Source: Actinomycetota bacterium (lineage in GTDB: Bacteria > Actinomycetota > Actinomycetes > Mycobacteriales > Mycobacteriaceae). Taken from it: a stretch of DNA of 64,000 bases. The stretch is from the NCBI GenBank assembly GCA_018268465.1, contig JAFDWN010000049.1:45199-109198 (forward strand), read 5' to 3'. Positions within the stretch are counted from its first letter, which is position 1, and the number at the start of each line of letters is the position of its first letter. A program made the position numbers and the translations under genes. This document shows, one piece after another, positions 18,855 to 27,937 of this stretch. The notes under the pieces are model-generated. The model did no database searches, was not told the origin of the DNA, and saw only the letters and a list, made by a program, of their open reading frames with translations.

Positions 18855-20219
18855 ATGGACATTCGAGAAGCGATTCGAACGCAGCCGATGCGTCGCTATC
18901 AGATCCGCACCATCGTGATCTGTTTCCTGCTCTGCATGGTCGACGGATTCGAGATCCTCATCATGGCATTCGTCGCCCCGTACCTCAGCAAGGAGTGGAA
19001 TCTCGACTCTGTGCAGATCGGATATCTGCTCAGCGCCGGCCTCGTCGGCATGGCGGTCGGCGCGTTCGGCCTCTCGCCGTTGGCCGATCGCTACGGCCGA
19101 CGGCGGATGATCATCGCCTGCCTGGTGGTCATCACCATCGGCATGGGGCTCTCGGCTGCCGCGACAGGGCCTACCGACCTGCTGGTCTACCGCGCGTTCG
19201 CCGGACTGGGCATCGGCGGCATCGTCGCCAACCTCAACATCCTGGTCTCGGAGAACAGCAACGATCAGCGGCGCGGCCTCGCATTGGGTATCTACGGCGC
19301 GGGCCTGCCCGGCGGCGTGGCGCTCGGCGGTGCCATTTCGGGGCTGCTGATCCCGGTCTTCGGCTGGCGTTCGGCGTTCATCTTCGGGACGGCGGTGACG
19401 GCAATTCTGCTCATCGTCGTGATCCGCGCCCTGCCCGAGTCGATCGAGTTCCTGGTCGAGAAGCGGCCGCATGGGGCCCTCGGGCGCTACAACGCGATCG
19501 CCGCGCGGCTTGGCTACCCGGCGTCGGAGCGGTTGCCCGATCCCAAGGCCGACGCGCATCTGCGCAGCGTGCGCGGCGGCCTCTTCTCCGGACTGATGGG
19601 CCTCCGCACGGCACTGCTGTGGCTGGGCTATTCGTGCCTGATGGCCGCCTTCTACTTCGCGAACAGCTGGACGCCCAAACTGCTGACCGACATCACGGGC
19701 AATGCCGGAATCGGGACGACGGCGGGGGTGCTCATCAACCTCGGCGGCGTGCTCGGAGCCTTGGTCTTCGCGGCGTTGACACTGGCCATCCGGCCGCGAC
19801 TGGTGAGCACCCTCCTGCTGATCTTCGGCGCCGGCATCTATGTCGCCTCAGCCAATGCCCTGCACCTCACAGCGGTGGCGATGGTCCTGTGCGTCATGCT
19901 CGGCGTCGCGGCCAACGGTGGCGTCGCGGCCTTCTACGCCATCAGCCCGTCGGTGTACCCGGCCGCCGTCCGCGCGACCGGGGTCGGATTGATGATCGGA
20001 GTGGGCAGGCTGGTATCGATCGTCGCCCCGATTCTCACCGGCTACCTGATCGGCGGGGGGTGGCACGCCGCCGACCTCTACGTGCTGTTCGGGGCAGTGC
20101 TGTTGGTCGCGGGGGCGTTCACGTACGCCCTCGACCGCACCTATCGGGGGCGCAGCGAGAATCCGGAGACCCCGACCGCGCGCAGCACGCCCGAAAGCGA
20201 TTCGACTGTCGCGGTCTGA
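18855..20219 (+). CDS. MFS transporter, aromatic acid:H+ symporter family (MhpT-like)
   Basis: A 454-residue 12-helix major facilitator. The first helix ends with MVDGFEILIMAFVAPYLSKEW, the loop 2-3 motif is GLSPLADRYGRRR, and a second copy lies in the middle; DGFE and the loop motif are typical of the aromatic acid:H+ symporter group (MhpT, PcaK). It probably brings 3-hydroxyphenylpropionate or a related acid into the cell for the mhp pathway. ATG 18855 was chosen with GAAAGGG upstream; 12 extra residues are possible from 18819. Confidence 0.88.
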   Translation: MDIREAIRTQPMRRYQIRTIVICFLLCMVDGFEILIMAFVAPYLSKEWNLDSVQIGYLLSAGLVGMAVGAFGLSPLADRYGRRRMIIACLVVITIGMGLSAAATGPTDLLVYRAFAGLGIGGIVANLNILVSENSNDQRRGLALGIYGAGLPGGVALGGAISGLLIPVFGWRSAFIFGTAVTAILLIVVIRALPESIEFLVEKRPHGALGRYNAIAARLGYPASERLPDPKADAHLRSVRGGLFSGLMGLRTALLWLGYSCLMAAFYFANSWTPKLLTDITGNAGIGTTAGVLINLGGVLGALVFAALTLAIRPRLVSTLLLIFGAGIYVASANALHLTAVAMVLCVMLGVAANGGVAAFYAISPSVYPAAVRATGVGLMIGVGRLVSIVAPILTGYLIGGGWHAADLYVLFGAVLLVAGAFTYALDRTYRGRSENPETPTARSTPESDSTVAV

Positions 20220-20250
20220 CGGCATCGCCACGCCTGAGACGAGGCTCTCA

Positions 20251-20304
20251 TATACCCCCGGTGGTATATCTCCGCTCACTGCTATACCATACCCCCTAGG
20301 GTAT
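20251..20304 (+). promoter_or_regulatory. Two CstR/CsoR-type operators before the sulfide operon
   Basis: Near-palindromes TATACCCCCGGTGGTATA (20251-20268) and ATACCCCCTAGGGTAT (20289-20304), centres about 37 bp apart, 41 bases or more before the start of the rhodanese fusion gene. The ATACCC...GGGTAT pattern is that bound by CsoR-family repressors, including the persulfide sensor CstR. No csoR or cstR gene is present in the window, so the repressor must act from elsewhere. Confidence 0.75.
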
Positions 20305-20344
20305 ATAAGCGGTCATCGGAGACCCGCCAGGAAGGACGAGAGCC

Positions 20345-21733
20345 ATGAAATTCATTCAGTACTATCTGGATTGCCTGTCCCACGCGTCATACCTCATCGG
20401 GGACGAAGCCTCGGGACGCGCCGTCGTCGTGGACCCCCAGCGCGACGTGTCGCAGTACCTCACCGACGCCGCGGAATACGGGCTGTCCATCGAACTCGTC
20501 ATCGAGACGCACTTCCACGCCGACTTCCTCTCGGGACACCTGGAGCTGGCCGAGGCGACGGGCGCCAAGATCGTGTACTCGTCCGTCGCAGAACCCGAGT
20601 TCGAGGTCATGGGGGTCGCCGACGGGCAGACCTATGCGCTCGGCGGCGACGACGGGGTCCGGCTGGAGTTCCTGCACACCCCGGGACACACTCCGGAATC
20701 GCTGAGCATCGTGGTCTACGAACACGGCGGCGACGGCGTGCCCTACGGGGTGCTCACCGGCGACACGCTGTTCATCGGCGACGTGGGCAGACCGGACCTG
20801 TTGGCCTCCATCGGTTTCACCCGCGACGAGCTGGCCGACAAGCTCTATGACTCGCTGCACAACAAGTTGATGCCACTGCCCGACCCGACCCGGGTCTATC
20901 CCGCGCACGGGGCCGGATCGGCGTGCGGCAAGAACTTGTCCACCGACCTGTGGTCGACGATGGGCGACCAGAAGGAGACCAACTACGCGCTGCGCGCGGC
21001 GGACCGGGCGACGTTCATGCGGCTGGTCACCGAGGGTCAGCCTCCCGCGCCGGGCTATTTCGTCTACGACGCGATCCTCAACCGCAAAGAGCGTGAACTG
21101 CTCGACGAGCACGAGGTTCCCGCCGCGATGACCTACCGACAGGTGCAGGACGCGCTCGACGCCGGCGCGGTGCTCGTCGACGGCCGCACCCCCGAGGAGT
21201 TCGCGCAGGGCCATCTCCCCCGGGCCGTCAACATCGGGCTGGACGGCCGGTACGCCGAATTCGCCGGTTCGGTGTTGCCCTCCGACGTCGACGTCGTGCT
21301 GTTCGTCGAGCCCGGACAGGAGACCGAAGCCAAGAATCGGCTGGCCAGAATCGGCTTCGACCGCGTGATCGGCCATCTCGAACGGCCCTATGAGGCGATG
21401 CTCGCACACCGCGACGACGTCCGGGTGGCGTCGCGCCTGACCGCCAAGGCCTTCGACGAGCGGGCGGCCGCGCTGGCCGACCTGCAGATCGTCGACGTGC
21501 GCAACCCGGGCGAGGCCGACGCGGGAATGATCCCCGGCGCCGTCAACATCCCGGTTGGGCAGCTGCCCGGCCGGATCGCCGAGCTCGACCCGGCGCGACC
21601 GACGGTCGTCTACTGCGCGGGCGGCTACCGCTCGTCGGTCGCGGCAAGCCTGCTGCGCCGGCACGGCTTCTCCGATGTCAGCGACATCCTGGGCGGCTAC
21701 AACGCCTGGGAGGCCACGGTCCAGAACGCCTGA
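20345..21733 (+). CDS. Metallo-beta-lactamase/double rhodanese protein (persulfide dioxygenase-like)
   Basis: A 462-residue fusion. Residues 1-240 form a persulfide-dioxygenase-type MBL domain (metal motif THFHADFLSGH at 55-65, GHTPESLS, TGDTLFIGDVGRPDL, YPAHGAGS). Two rhodanese domains follow. The first (about 265-355) lacks the catalytic Cys: the loop reads VVLFVEPGQ. The second (about 375-462) keeps Cys424 in VYCAGGYRSS. It probably oxidises or transfers sulfane sulfur from glutathione- or mycothiol-type persulfides made by the SQR encoded next. It is under CstR-like operators and followed after 26 bases by the SQR gene. Confidence 0.87.
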   Translation: MKFIQYYLDCLSHASYLIGDEASGRAVVVDPQRDVSQYLTDAAEYGLSIELVIETHFHADFLSGHLELAEATGAKIVYSSVAEPEFEVMGVADGQTYALGGDDGVRLEFLHTPGHTPESLSIVVYEHGGDGVPYGVLTGDTLFIGDVGRPDLLASIGFTRDELADKLYDSLHNKLMPLPDPTRVYPAHGAGSACGKNLSTDLWSTMGDQKETNYALRAADRATFMRLVTEGQPPAPGYFVYDAILNRKERELLDEHEVPAAMTYRQVQDALDAGAVLVDGRTPEEFAQGHLPRAVNIGLDGRYAEFAGSVLPSDVDVVLFVEPGQETEAKNRLARIGFDRVIGHLERPYEAMLAHRDDVRVASRLTAKAFDERAAALADLQIVDVRNPGEADAGMIPGAVNIPVGQLPGRIAELDPARPTVVYCAGGYRSSVAASLLRRHGFSDVSDILGGYNAWEATVQNA

Positions 21734-21759
21734 GCCAGACACGATCGGGAGAGACAGCC

Positions 21760-22959
21760 ATGATCACCGCAAAGCACCGGATCGTCATCGTCGGCGGCGG
21801 CACCGCAGGCATTACCGTCGCGGCCAGGCTGCTGCGCAAGGGATACGCCGATGTCGCCGTCATCGAACCGTCGGATAAGCACTACTACCAGGCGTTGTGG
21901 ACGCTCGTCGGGGCCGGCCAGGCCACGGCGGCAGCCACCGAACGGGCCGAGGCCTCGGTCATGCCGCAGTCGGCCACGTGGATCAGGAATCGCGCCGCCG
22001 CGGTCGACCCGGCCGACAACACCGTCACCTGTGAGGACGGAGCGACGTACGGCTACGACGTCCTCGTCGTGTGTCCGGGCATCCAGCTCGACTGGAACCG
22101 CACCGAGGGGCTGGTCGACACGCTCGGCCGCAACGGCGTGTCGTCGAACTACCGTTTCGACCTCGCGCCGCGCACCTGGGATCTCATCAAGAGCACCCGA
22201 TCGGGCACCGCTGTGTTCATGATGCCGTCCGGTCCGATCAAGTGTGCGGGCGCGCCGCAGAAGATCGCGTACCTGGCGGCAGATCACTGGCGGAAGGCGG
22301 GTGTACTCGGCAACATCGACGTACACCTCGTGGTCCCCACCCCGCGCATCTTCGGGATCCCCGCCATCGCGGACAGCCTGGACAAGGTCATCGCGGGCTA
22401 TGGCATCCACCTGCACACCAACTCCGAGGTGACTGCGGTCGACGGCAACGCTCGCAAGGTCGTCGTGTCGAGTGTGGGCGAGGGCGGTAGTGAAACCGCA
22501 CTCCCCTACGACATGCTGCACGTGGCGCCCCGACAGTCGGCGCCGGACTGGATCAAGGCCGGCCCGCTGTCCACCGGTGATGCCAATGGCTACGTCGACG
22601 TCGACAAGCACACCCTGCAGCACACCCGGTTCCCGAACGTCTTCGCCCTCGGCGACGCCGGTTCGACACCGAACTCCAAGACCGGCGCCGCAATTCGCAA
22701 ACAGGCCCCGGTGGTGGTTGCCAACATCGATGCGTTCCTCAAGGGCGAACCACCGAAGGCCCGCTACGACGGTTACGCGTCCTGCCCGCTGGTCACGTCG
22801 TCACATGACATGCTGCTGGCCGAGTTCGACTACTCGTTCCAGATGACGCCCACCTTCCCGGTGTTCGACCCGGCCAAACCGCACCGGGCGTACTGGTACC
22901 TCAAGAAGTACGGGCTGCCGTTCATGTACTGGAACCTGATGCTGCGCGGCCTGGCCTGA
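21760..22959 (+). CDS. Sulfide:quinone oxidoreductase-like flavoprotein
   Basis: A 399-residue FAD protein of the SQR family. FAD motif VGGGTAGITVAARLL at residues 11-25; the redox Cys pair is Cys162 in PIKCAGAPQKI and Cys342 in YASCPLVTS, matching the two-Cys pattern of SQRD-type enzymes; GDAGSTPNSKTGAA near residue 300 is the second FAD motif. It should oxidise sulfide to a persulfide and pass electrons to menaquinone at the membrane. GGGAGAGAC provides the ribosome site. Co-transcribed with the MBL-rhodanese gene. Confidence 0.87.
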   Translation: MITAKHRIVIVGGGTAGITVAARLLRKGYADVAVIEPSDKHYYQALWTLVGAGQATAAATERAEASVMPQSATWIRNRAAAVDPADNTVTCEDGATYGYDVLVVCPGIQLDWNRTEGLVDTLGRNGVSSNYRFDLAPRTWDLIKSTRSGTAVFMMPSGPIKCAGAPQKIAYLAADHWRKAGVLGNIDVHLVVPTPRIFGIPAIADSLDKVIAGYGIHLHTNSEVTAVDGNARKVVVSSVGEGGSETALPYDMLHVAPRQSAPDWIKAGPLSTGDANGYVDVDKHTLQHTRFPNVFALGDAGSTPNSKTGAAIRKQAPVVVANIDAFLKGEPPKARYDGYASCPLVTSSHDMLLAEFDYSFQMTPTFPVFDPAKPHRAYWYLKKYGLPFMYWNLMLRGLA

Positions 22960-22960
22960 C

Positions 22961-22999
22961 GGGAATGGCCGGCCAGCCCCCGGCTGACCGGCCATTCCC
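22961..22999 (+). terminator. Terminator hairpin after the sulfide operon
   Basis: Arms GGGAATGGCCGG (22961-22972) and CCGGCCATTCCC (22988-22999), with a further CAGCC/GGCTG pairing inside and a CCC loop, giving a nearly continuous 17-bp stem without a T-run. It closes the SQR operon before the LysR gene. Confidence 0.8.
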
Positions 23000-23156
23000 A
23001 TTGCCGTGAACACCTTTTGGCGGGCGGTCCGAGGCAATCCCGCATCGGCCGGCGTGCCGCCGCCGACGACCGGACACGCCCCAGGGAAGACAAATCCGGG
23101 TGCTCTCAAGCGATGCCGTGATCAGTGTTCTGGATCACGCGGAGTAGCCTGACCGG

Positions 23157-24101
23157 GTGCCGGGCGACATCCAGATCCGTCAATTGCAGTACCTCGTGGC
23201 GCTGGCGCGCGAACGTCACTTCGGCCGCGCCGCGGCGGCCTGTCACGCATCGCAACCCGCGCTGTCGGCGGCCCTACGGAAGCTGGAGACCGAGCTGGGT
23301 GTGACCATCGTCCAGCGCAAACAACGCTTCACCGGCTTTACACCCGAAGGCGAACAGGTGGTCGCCTGGGCCCATCGGATCCTCTCCGAGCGCGACGCGC
23401 TGCTCATCGACCTGGCCCGCATGCGGGAGGGGTTGACCGCGACGCTGCGAATCGGCGCCATCCCCACCGCGGTGCCGGTCGCGCCACTGTTGACGGGTCC
23501 GTTCTGCGACCGCCATCCGCTGGCGAGTGTCCGCCTCGACCTGTGCTCGTCGCGCGACATCGACCGCAGGCTGACCGAGTTCGACCTCGACGTGGCGTTG
23601 ACCTATCTGACGGGCGAGGACAGCGCCGACGTACACGAGCTACCGCTCTACACCGAGACCTATCTGCTTCTCACTCCCGCCGACAGCGAACTCGCCGAAC
23701 GGGATTCAGTCGGATGGGACGAAGCAGCCGACAAACGCCTGTGCGCACTCGGTCAGGAGATGCAGAGCCGGCGCATCCTCGACTCCACGATGGCCAGAGC
23801 CGGGGTGCAACTACGTCCCGTCATCGAAACCGGCACCGTCGGAGCACTTTTCGCGCACGTCGCCACGCGGCGGTTCAGCAGCATCATCGCCCACCCGTGG
23901 CTCTACGCGTTCGGCGTCCCCGACGGCATGCGGGTGGTGCGGCTGAACCCTCAGCCCCGCGGTCCCCGGGTCGGCATCCAATGGTCCGCCCAGCGCCACG
24001 AATCAGTGGTTGCGACGGCATTTTTCGAGGCGACGAGCGATGTCGACGTCGCGGGCCGACTCGACGCGGTACTCGAGAAAGCCCTCGCGCGCACCCCATG
24101 A
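23157..24101 (+). CDS. LysR-family transcriptional regulator
   Basis: A 314-residue LysR regulator. The winged HTH is in residues 6-65 (IRQLQYLVALARERHFGRAA, then SQPALSAALRKLETELG) and a periplasmic-binding-protein-like effector domain follows. The GTG start is followed by PGDIQIRQLQYL, the normal beginning of the family. It converges with the SDR gene 13 bases away, and a hairpin separates it from the SQR gene, so it is transcribed on its own. Its target is unclear; neighbouring operons already have their own candidates. Confidence 0.88.
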   Translation: MPGDIQIRQLQYLVALARERHFGRAAAACHASQPALSAALRKLETELGVTIVQRKQRFTGFTPEGEQVVAWAHRILSERDALLIDLARMREGLTATLRIGAIPTAVPVAPLLTGPFCDRHPLASVRLDLCSSRDIDRRLTEFDLDVALTYLTGEDSADVHELPLYTETYLLLTPADSELAERDSVGWDEAADKRLCALGQEMQSRRILDSTMARAGVQLRPVIETGTVGALFAHVATRRFSSIIAHPWLYAFGVPDGMRVVRLNPQPRGPRVGIQWSAQRHESVVATAFFEATSDVDVAGRLDAVLEKALARTP

Positions 24102-24113
24102 CGCGGGCTGAGG

Positions 24114-24875
24114 TCAGACCGCCGGCTGAGCGTAGAGGCTCTTTCCGCCGCACACGTAGAGCACCTGGCCGGTGACCGCCCCCGCCGTCGGGCCCGCCAG
24201 GAATCGCACGGCGTGCGCGACGTCGTCCGGTGAGCCCAGCGTCCCCATGGGTTGTGCGCGCAACAACCGTTGCATGACCTCGGCGGGTTCGGATCGCAGC
24301 AACGGGGTGTCGACGAGTCCGGGTGCCACACAGTTGACGGTGATGCCGTGCTTCGCGAGCTCGATCGCCAGGGCCCGCGTCGCCGACACCACACCGCCTT
24401 TCGACGAGGCATAGGACAGCTGCCCGAACCACCCCAGCCAGGCGCGCGAGGCGATGTTCACGATGCGGCCGGTCCGACGGGGCACCATGCTGCGAGCGGC
24501 CGCCTGCGAGCACAGGAACACCCCCGTCTGGTTGACCGCGATGGTCCTCTGCCAATCCTCGTCGGAGATCCGGCGTACACCGCGGTCGATGCTGATGCCC
24601 GCGTTGTTCACCATGACGTCCGCCGGCCCGAGACCCGCCTCGACCTTGCCGAACATCGCTTCGACCGCTTGGCGGTCGGTGACGTCGACGGGCACACCGA
24701 TCGCGACGCCGCCGTCCTCGACGATCGCCGCGGCCGCGGCGTCGGCCGCGTCTCCGGCGATGTCGGCCACCGCCACCGCGCCGCCCCGCGCCGCGAGTCC
24801 ACGCGCGATCGCCAAGCCGATGCCGCCGGCGGCTCCTGTGACGACGGCGACCTTACCCGAGAATTCCTTCGACAT
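24114..24875 (-). CDS. SDR alcohol dehydrogenase, active subunit (BbsD-like)
   Basis: A 253-residue classical short-chain dehydrogenase with TGAAGGIG at 13-20, NNAG at about 90 and the catalytic set Ser143, Tyr155 and Lys159 (SYASSK). In the proposed bbs-like pathway it would oxidise a 2-(1-hydroxyalkyl or hydroxybenzyl)succinyl-CoA to the 3-oxoacyl-CoA with NAD. The adjacent upstream gene is a degenerate SDR sharing the unusual WLGW stretch just before the active-site Tyr, so the two are probably paired subunits like BbsC/BbsD. Last gene of the operon. Confidence 0.85.
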   Translation of the reverse strand: MSKEFSGKVAVVTGAAGGIGLAIARGLAARGGAVAVADIAGDAADAAAAAIVEDGGVAIGVPVDVTDRQAVEAMFGKVEAGLGPADVMVNNAGISIDRGVRRISDEDWQRTIAVNQTGVFLCSQAAARSMVPRRTGRIVNIASRAWLGWFGQLSYASSKGGVVSATRALAIELAKHGITVNCVAPGLVDTPLLRSEPAEVMQRLLRAQPMGTLGSPDDVAHAVRFLAGPTAGAVTGQVLYVCGGKSLYAQPAV

Positions 24876-24890
24876 GCTCGTACTCCTTTG

Positions 24891-25541
24891 TCACACAGAC
24901 AGACTCGACAGCAGGCTGGCGCCCCCGCAACAGTGCAGGATCTGGCCAGTGATGTAGCCGCTGCGCGGGTCGAGGAAGAACGCGACCGACGCGGCGATGT
25001 CCTCGGCGCTGACCGGGACACCGGACAGCGGCACGGGCTCGTAGAGATGGGTTCCGGGTGCAGGCCCGTCGTCGCGCCGGGACGCCGCGTGCGCGGACAT
25101 GCCGACGACGGCGTTGACAGTGATACCGGCCTGGCCGTGGGCCAGCGCCAGGCTTCGCACTGTGGCGACCAGCGCCGCGGCTTGCGCGGCCACCCGGGGC
25201 CTGGTCGGCCAGCCCAGCCAGTCCCGGCTGCCGACCGCCACCACCCGGGCGCCGCCGTGCGCGGTCGGCGGCAGGTGCGGCCGCAGCGACCCCACCAACT
25301 GCAGCAGCGCCGTCGCCGGGTCGTAGCCGGCGTGCACCACGCCGTCGAGCAGACCGGGGACGTACACCACACCGTGCACCGGACGGTGCATCTCGGGCAG
25401 CGCGTCCGCAGCCGCATCGGCCTGCCCGCGTTCCAGCACGACGCCCCAGCCGTCGGCTTCGAGCGTGCGCACCACCGCGTCGGTGACGGCCGCGTCGCCG
25501 TGTGACAGCACGAAGACGCGGCCAACGCTGTCGTTGGACAT
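24891..25541 (-). CDS. Catalytically inactive SDR-like subunit (BbsC-like)
   Basis: A 216-residue protein with the overall SDR plan but without its active residues. The N-terminal glycine motif is replaced by VLSHGDAAVTDAVV, and aligning its SRDWLGW (105-111) with SRAWLGW of the next gene puts Val at the Tyr position and Ala at the Lys position. The C-terminal YITGQILHCCGGASLL is SDR-like. This mirrors BbsC, the pseudo-subunit of the BbsCD dehydrogenase of anaerobic toluene degradation. Probably structural; separated from the active gene by 15 bases. Confidence 0.8.
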   Translation of the reverse strand: MSNDSVGRVFVLSHGDAAVTDAVVRTLEADGWGVVLERGQADAAADALPEMHRPVHGVVYVPGLLDGVVHAGYDPATALLQLVGSLRPHLPPTAHGGARVVAVGSRDWLGWPTRPRVAAQAAALVATVRSLALAHGQAGITVNAVVGMSAHAASRRDDGPAPGTHLYEPVPLSGVPVSAEDIAASVAFFLDPRSGYITGQILHCCGGASLLSSLSV

Positions 25542-25550
25542 CTGATTCTC

Positions 25551-26693
25551 CTATCGGGTGGTGAGGATGTGGACCGAGCAGGCACCGTTGTCGACGCCGA
25601 AGATGCCGCCGCCGGTGACGTGCGTCAGGGCGACCCGCGCGCCGGGCACCTGCAGCGCTCCGGCCTGACCGGTGAGTTGCCAATAGCTTTCGCAGATCTG
25701 TGCGACACCGGTCGCCCCGACCGGATGTCCTCGGGACAGCAGGCCCCCGCTGGGGCTCACCGCGACCCGTCCGTCGCGGTCGAACTGACCGCCGGCGAGG
25801 GCCACATGGGCCTTGCCGCGCTCACTGATTCCCAGCGCTTCGGCATGCAACAATTCGGCGACGGCGAACGCATCGTGCAGTTCGACCAGGTCGAGATCGT
25901 CGGGGCCGAAACCCGACTGCCGATAAGCGGCGGCCGCCGTCCGCTCGGTGATCTCCGGCCACGCCATATCCCGGTATCCCGTCGAGAACCGTCCCGATGT
26001 GACGACGCTGGCTGCGATCCGGACATGCGGCCCGGCCAGCCGCCCGGCGAACCGCTCGGTGCACAGCAGCACGGCGGCGGCCCCGTCGCTGTTGGGGCAG
26101 CAGTGCAGCAGGCGTAGCGGATCGGCCACCGGGCGTGAGACCTCGACCTGTTCCGCGGTGATCCCGCTCTGGAAATGTGCGCGCGGGTTGTCGGCGCCGT
26201 TGCGCCGGTTCTTGATCGACACGTTGGTGAGGTCGTCGACCGAGGCGCCCCAGTCGTGCAGATACCGCTGGGCGCGCATGGCGTATGCGGCGGGCATGAC
26301 CATGCCCTGCCCGATCTCGACGTCGGCGGTGGTCAGCGGAAGGGTGCCCCCGCCGAACGACGACAGGTTCTCCGCGCCGAATGCCACGACACACTCGGCG
26401 AATCCGCCGGCGACGGCCTGCCAGGCCAGGTGGACCGCCGATGCCCCACTGGCGCAAGCATTCTCGACGGTGTACACCGGTTGGCCGGAGACCCCTGCGG
26501 CTTGCATAACCCGCTGCGCCAGCAACGACCCGCCGTAGACGGAGCCGCCGAAACCCGCGTCGACGTCCCCCGGGGCGATACCCGCGGTGGTCATCAGCTC
26601 GCTGACCGCGCGGTACCCGAGTTCGCCGGCCGGCGTGTCGCGGTGTTTGCCGAACGGGTGCACGGCCGCTGCGGCCAGGAACACCTCCCTCAT
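25551..26693 (-). CDS. SCP2-type thiolase (BbsB-like)
   Basis: A 380-residue thiolase-fold protein. Nucleophile Cys80 in ENACASGASA, the HDAF motif and the GHPVGATG His near residue 320 are present, as in SCP2-type thiolases. Its ATG overlaps the stop of a DUF35 gene; such thiolases work as complexes with DUF35 partners. By analogy with BbsAB it would split a 2-acylsuccinyl-CoA with CoA into succinyl-CoA and an acyl-CoA. A longer reading from 27212 would run through the DUF35 gene in another frame and is not real. Confidence 0.88.
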   Translation of the reverse strand: MREVFLAAAAVHPFGKHRDTPAGELGYRAVSELMTTAGIAPGDVDAGFGGSVYGGSLLAQRVMQAAGVSGQPVYTVENACASGASAVHLAWQAVAGGFAECVVAFGAENLSSFGGGTLPLTTADVEIGQGMVMPAAYAMRAQRYLHDWGASVDDLTNVSIKNRRNGADNPRAHFQSGITAEQVEVSRPVADPLRLLHCCPNSDGAAAVLLCTERFAGRLAGPHVRIAASVVTSGRFSTGYRDMAWPEITERTAAAAYRQSGFGPDDLDLVELHDAFAVAELLHAEALGISERGKAHVALAGGQFDRDGRVAVSPSGGLLSRGHPVGATGVAQICESYWQLTGQAGALQVPGARVALTHVTGGGIFGVDNGACSVHILTTR

Positions 26694-27106
26694 CGGTTGG
26701 CTCCCTGCGTGGTCGGCGCGACGCCGTAGGACATCACGGGGCCGTTGTCGTCGGAGCCGATGACGGTCAGGCGAAGCTGCACGGGTGTGCCCGGCGCCGG
26801 CGCCGAATCGCCTGCATAGTGCGCCAGTACGCGGATGTCGCCGATGTCGGTGTAGGTCAACACATAGGGTGCGCTGAAGCGGGCCGGCCCGATCCGCACG
26901 AGGGTCGAGGCGTACACGGTTCCCGTGTCGGCGCTCGGTTCCGGCGTCATATCGCCGGATGCGCATGCGGCGCATTGCGTGCGGGCGGGGAACCATGCGG
27001 TTCCGCAGGCGCGGCAGCGGGTGGTGTTGAGCACCGCGCGGATGCCGTCGGTGCGGAAGTCGCCGGCGCCGACGACATTGCCCGTCGGCTCGGTGAACGG
27101 GGTCAT
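26690..27106 (-). CDS. Zn-ribbon OB-fold (DUF35) thiolase partner (BbsA-like)
   Basis: A 138-residue protein with an N-terminal zinc ribbon (CRACGTAWFPARTQCAACAS: CxxC, then CxxC after 11 residues) and an OB-fold domain (VYASTLVRIG, VLTYTDIGDIRVLAHY). Such subunits stabilise and gate thiolases of the SCP2 class; BbsA is the known example in the benzylsuccinate pathway. Start: ATG 27106 follows AAAGGA by six bases; an ATG at 27133 overlapping the hydratase stop would add nine residues. Overlaps the thiolase start (ATGA). Confidence 0.87.
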   Translation of the reverse strand: MTPFTEPTGNVVGAGDFRTDGIRAVLNTTRCRACGTAWFPARTQCAACASGDMTPEPSADTGTVYASTLVRIGPARFSAPYVLTYTDIGDIRVLAHYAGDSAPAPGTPVQLRLTVIGSDDNGPVMSYGVAPTTQGANR

Positions 27107-27129
27107 TTGGGGTCCTTTGCTCTCGCGGG

Positions 27130-27936
27130 TCATCGACCCTGGTATTGCGGTGTGCGGCGTTCGGCGAACGCCGTCCGTCCCTCGACGCGGTCGCGGGTGT
27201 CGCGCAGGACACCCCACAACAGCTGTTCGAGTTCGACCGACCGGCTCAGCGGTAGGTCCTCGGTGCGGTGCGCGAGGGTCGTGATGCTGCGCACGGCCAG
27301 CGGCCCGTTGGATGCGATGCGGTGGGCGATCTGGTGTGCGCGGGCCATGAGGTCCTGCGGCGCGACGACCTCGCTGACCAGGCCGACCCGGTGGGCCTCG
27401 GTGGCGTCGACACGGTCGCCGGTGAGCAGCAGCTGCATGGCCACCGAACGGGGAACGGCCCGTAGCAGTTTGGACACTCCCCCGACTGCGGGGACGCTGG
27501 CCCAGCGCGCCTCGGGCAGGCCGAACGTCGCGGTGGTGCTGGCGATGCGAATATCGCAGTCCAGGGCGATCTCGGCGCCCCCGCCGAGCGCATGCCCGTT
27601 CACCGCCGCGATCAGCGGCTTGTCGATGCCCAGTTCTCCGAGAGTGATGGCGCGGACGTACAAGCCGGCGTCGACGCTGTGGGCGTAGGGCTGGAAGTAC
27701 GTTTCGGCGAACCCGGACTCGGCGGGCATGGTGCGTTTCAGGTCGGCTCCGGTGCAGAAGGCCCGTTCGCCTGTCCCGGTGATGATCGCGACGAACAGGT
27801 CGGGGTCGTCGCGGAATTCGCGCATGGCCGCGTTCAGCGCGGCCATCGAATCGACGTCGAGCGCGTTGAGCGCGTCGGGCCGGTTGATCCGTACCACGAA
27901 TATCCTTGACTCACGCTGGGTTTCGATGGTGTCCAT
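27130..27936 (-). CDS. Enoyl-CoA hydratase/isomerase (BbsH-like position)
   Basis: A 268-residue crotonase. Oxyanion-hole segments ERAFCTGADL and NGHALGGGAEIAL and both catalytic glutamates (in GAEIAL and FGLPEARW) are present, so a real hydratase is likely. In the operon it would add water to an alkylidene- or arylidene-succinyl-CoA made by the CoA-transferases. The ATG sits one base after the stop of the CoA-transferase gene, with AAGGAG upstream. Confidence 0.88.
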   Translation of the reverse strand: MDTIETQRESRIFVVRINRPDALNALDVDSMAALNAAMREFRDDPDLFVAIITGTGERAFCTGADLKRTMPAESGFAETYFQPYAHSVDAGLYVRAITLGELGIDKPLIAAVNGHALGGGAEIALDCDIRIASTTATFGLPEARWASVPAVGGVSKLLRAVPRSVAMQLLLTGDRVDATEAHRVGLVSEVVAPQDLMARAHQIAHRIASNGPLAVRSITTLAHRTEDLPLSRSVELEQLLWGVLRDTRDRVEGRTAFAERRTPQYQGR

Positions 27937-27937
27937 A

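Noticed and set aside
25551-27212. A 553-residue fused thiolase
   Set aside because: The first 170 residues run through the DUF35 gene in a different frame; the thiolase has its own ATG at 26693 with an ATGA overlap.
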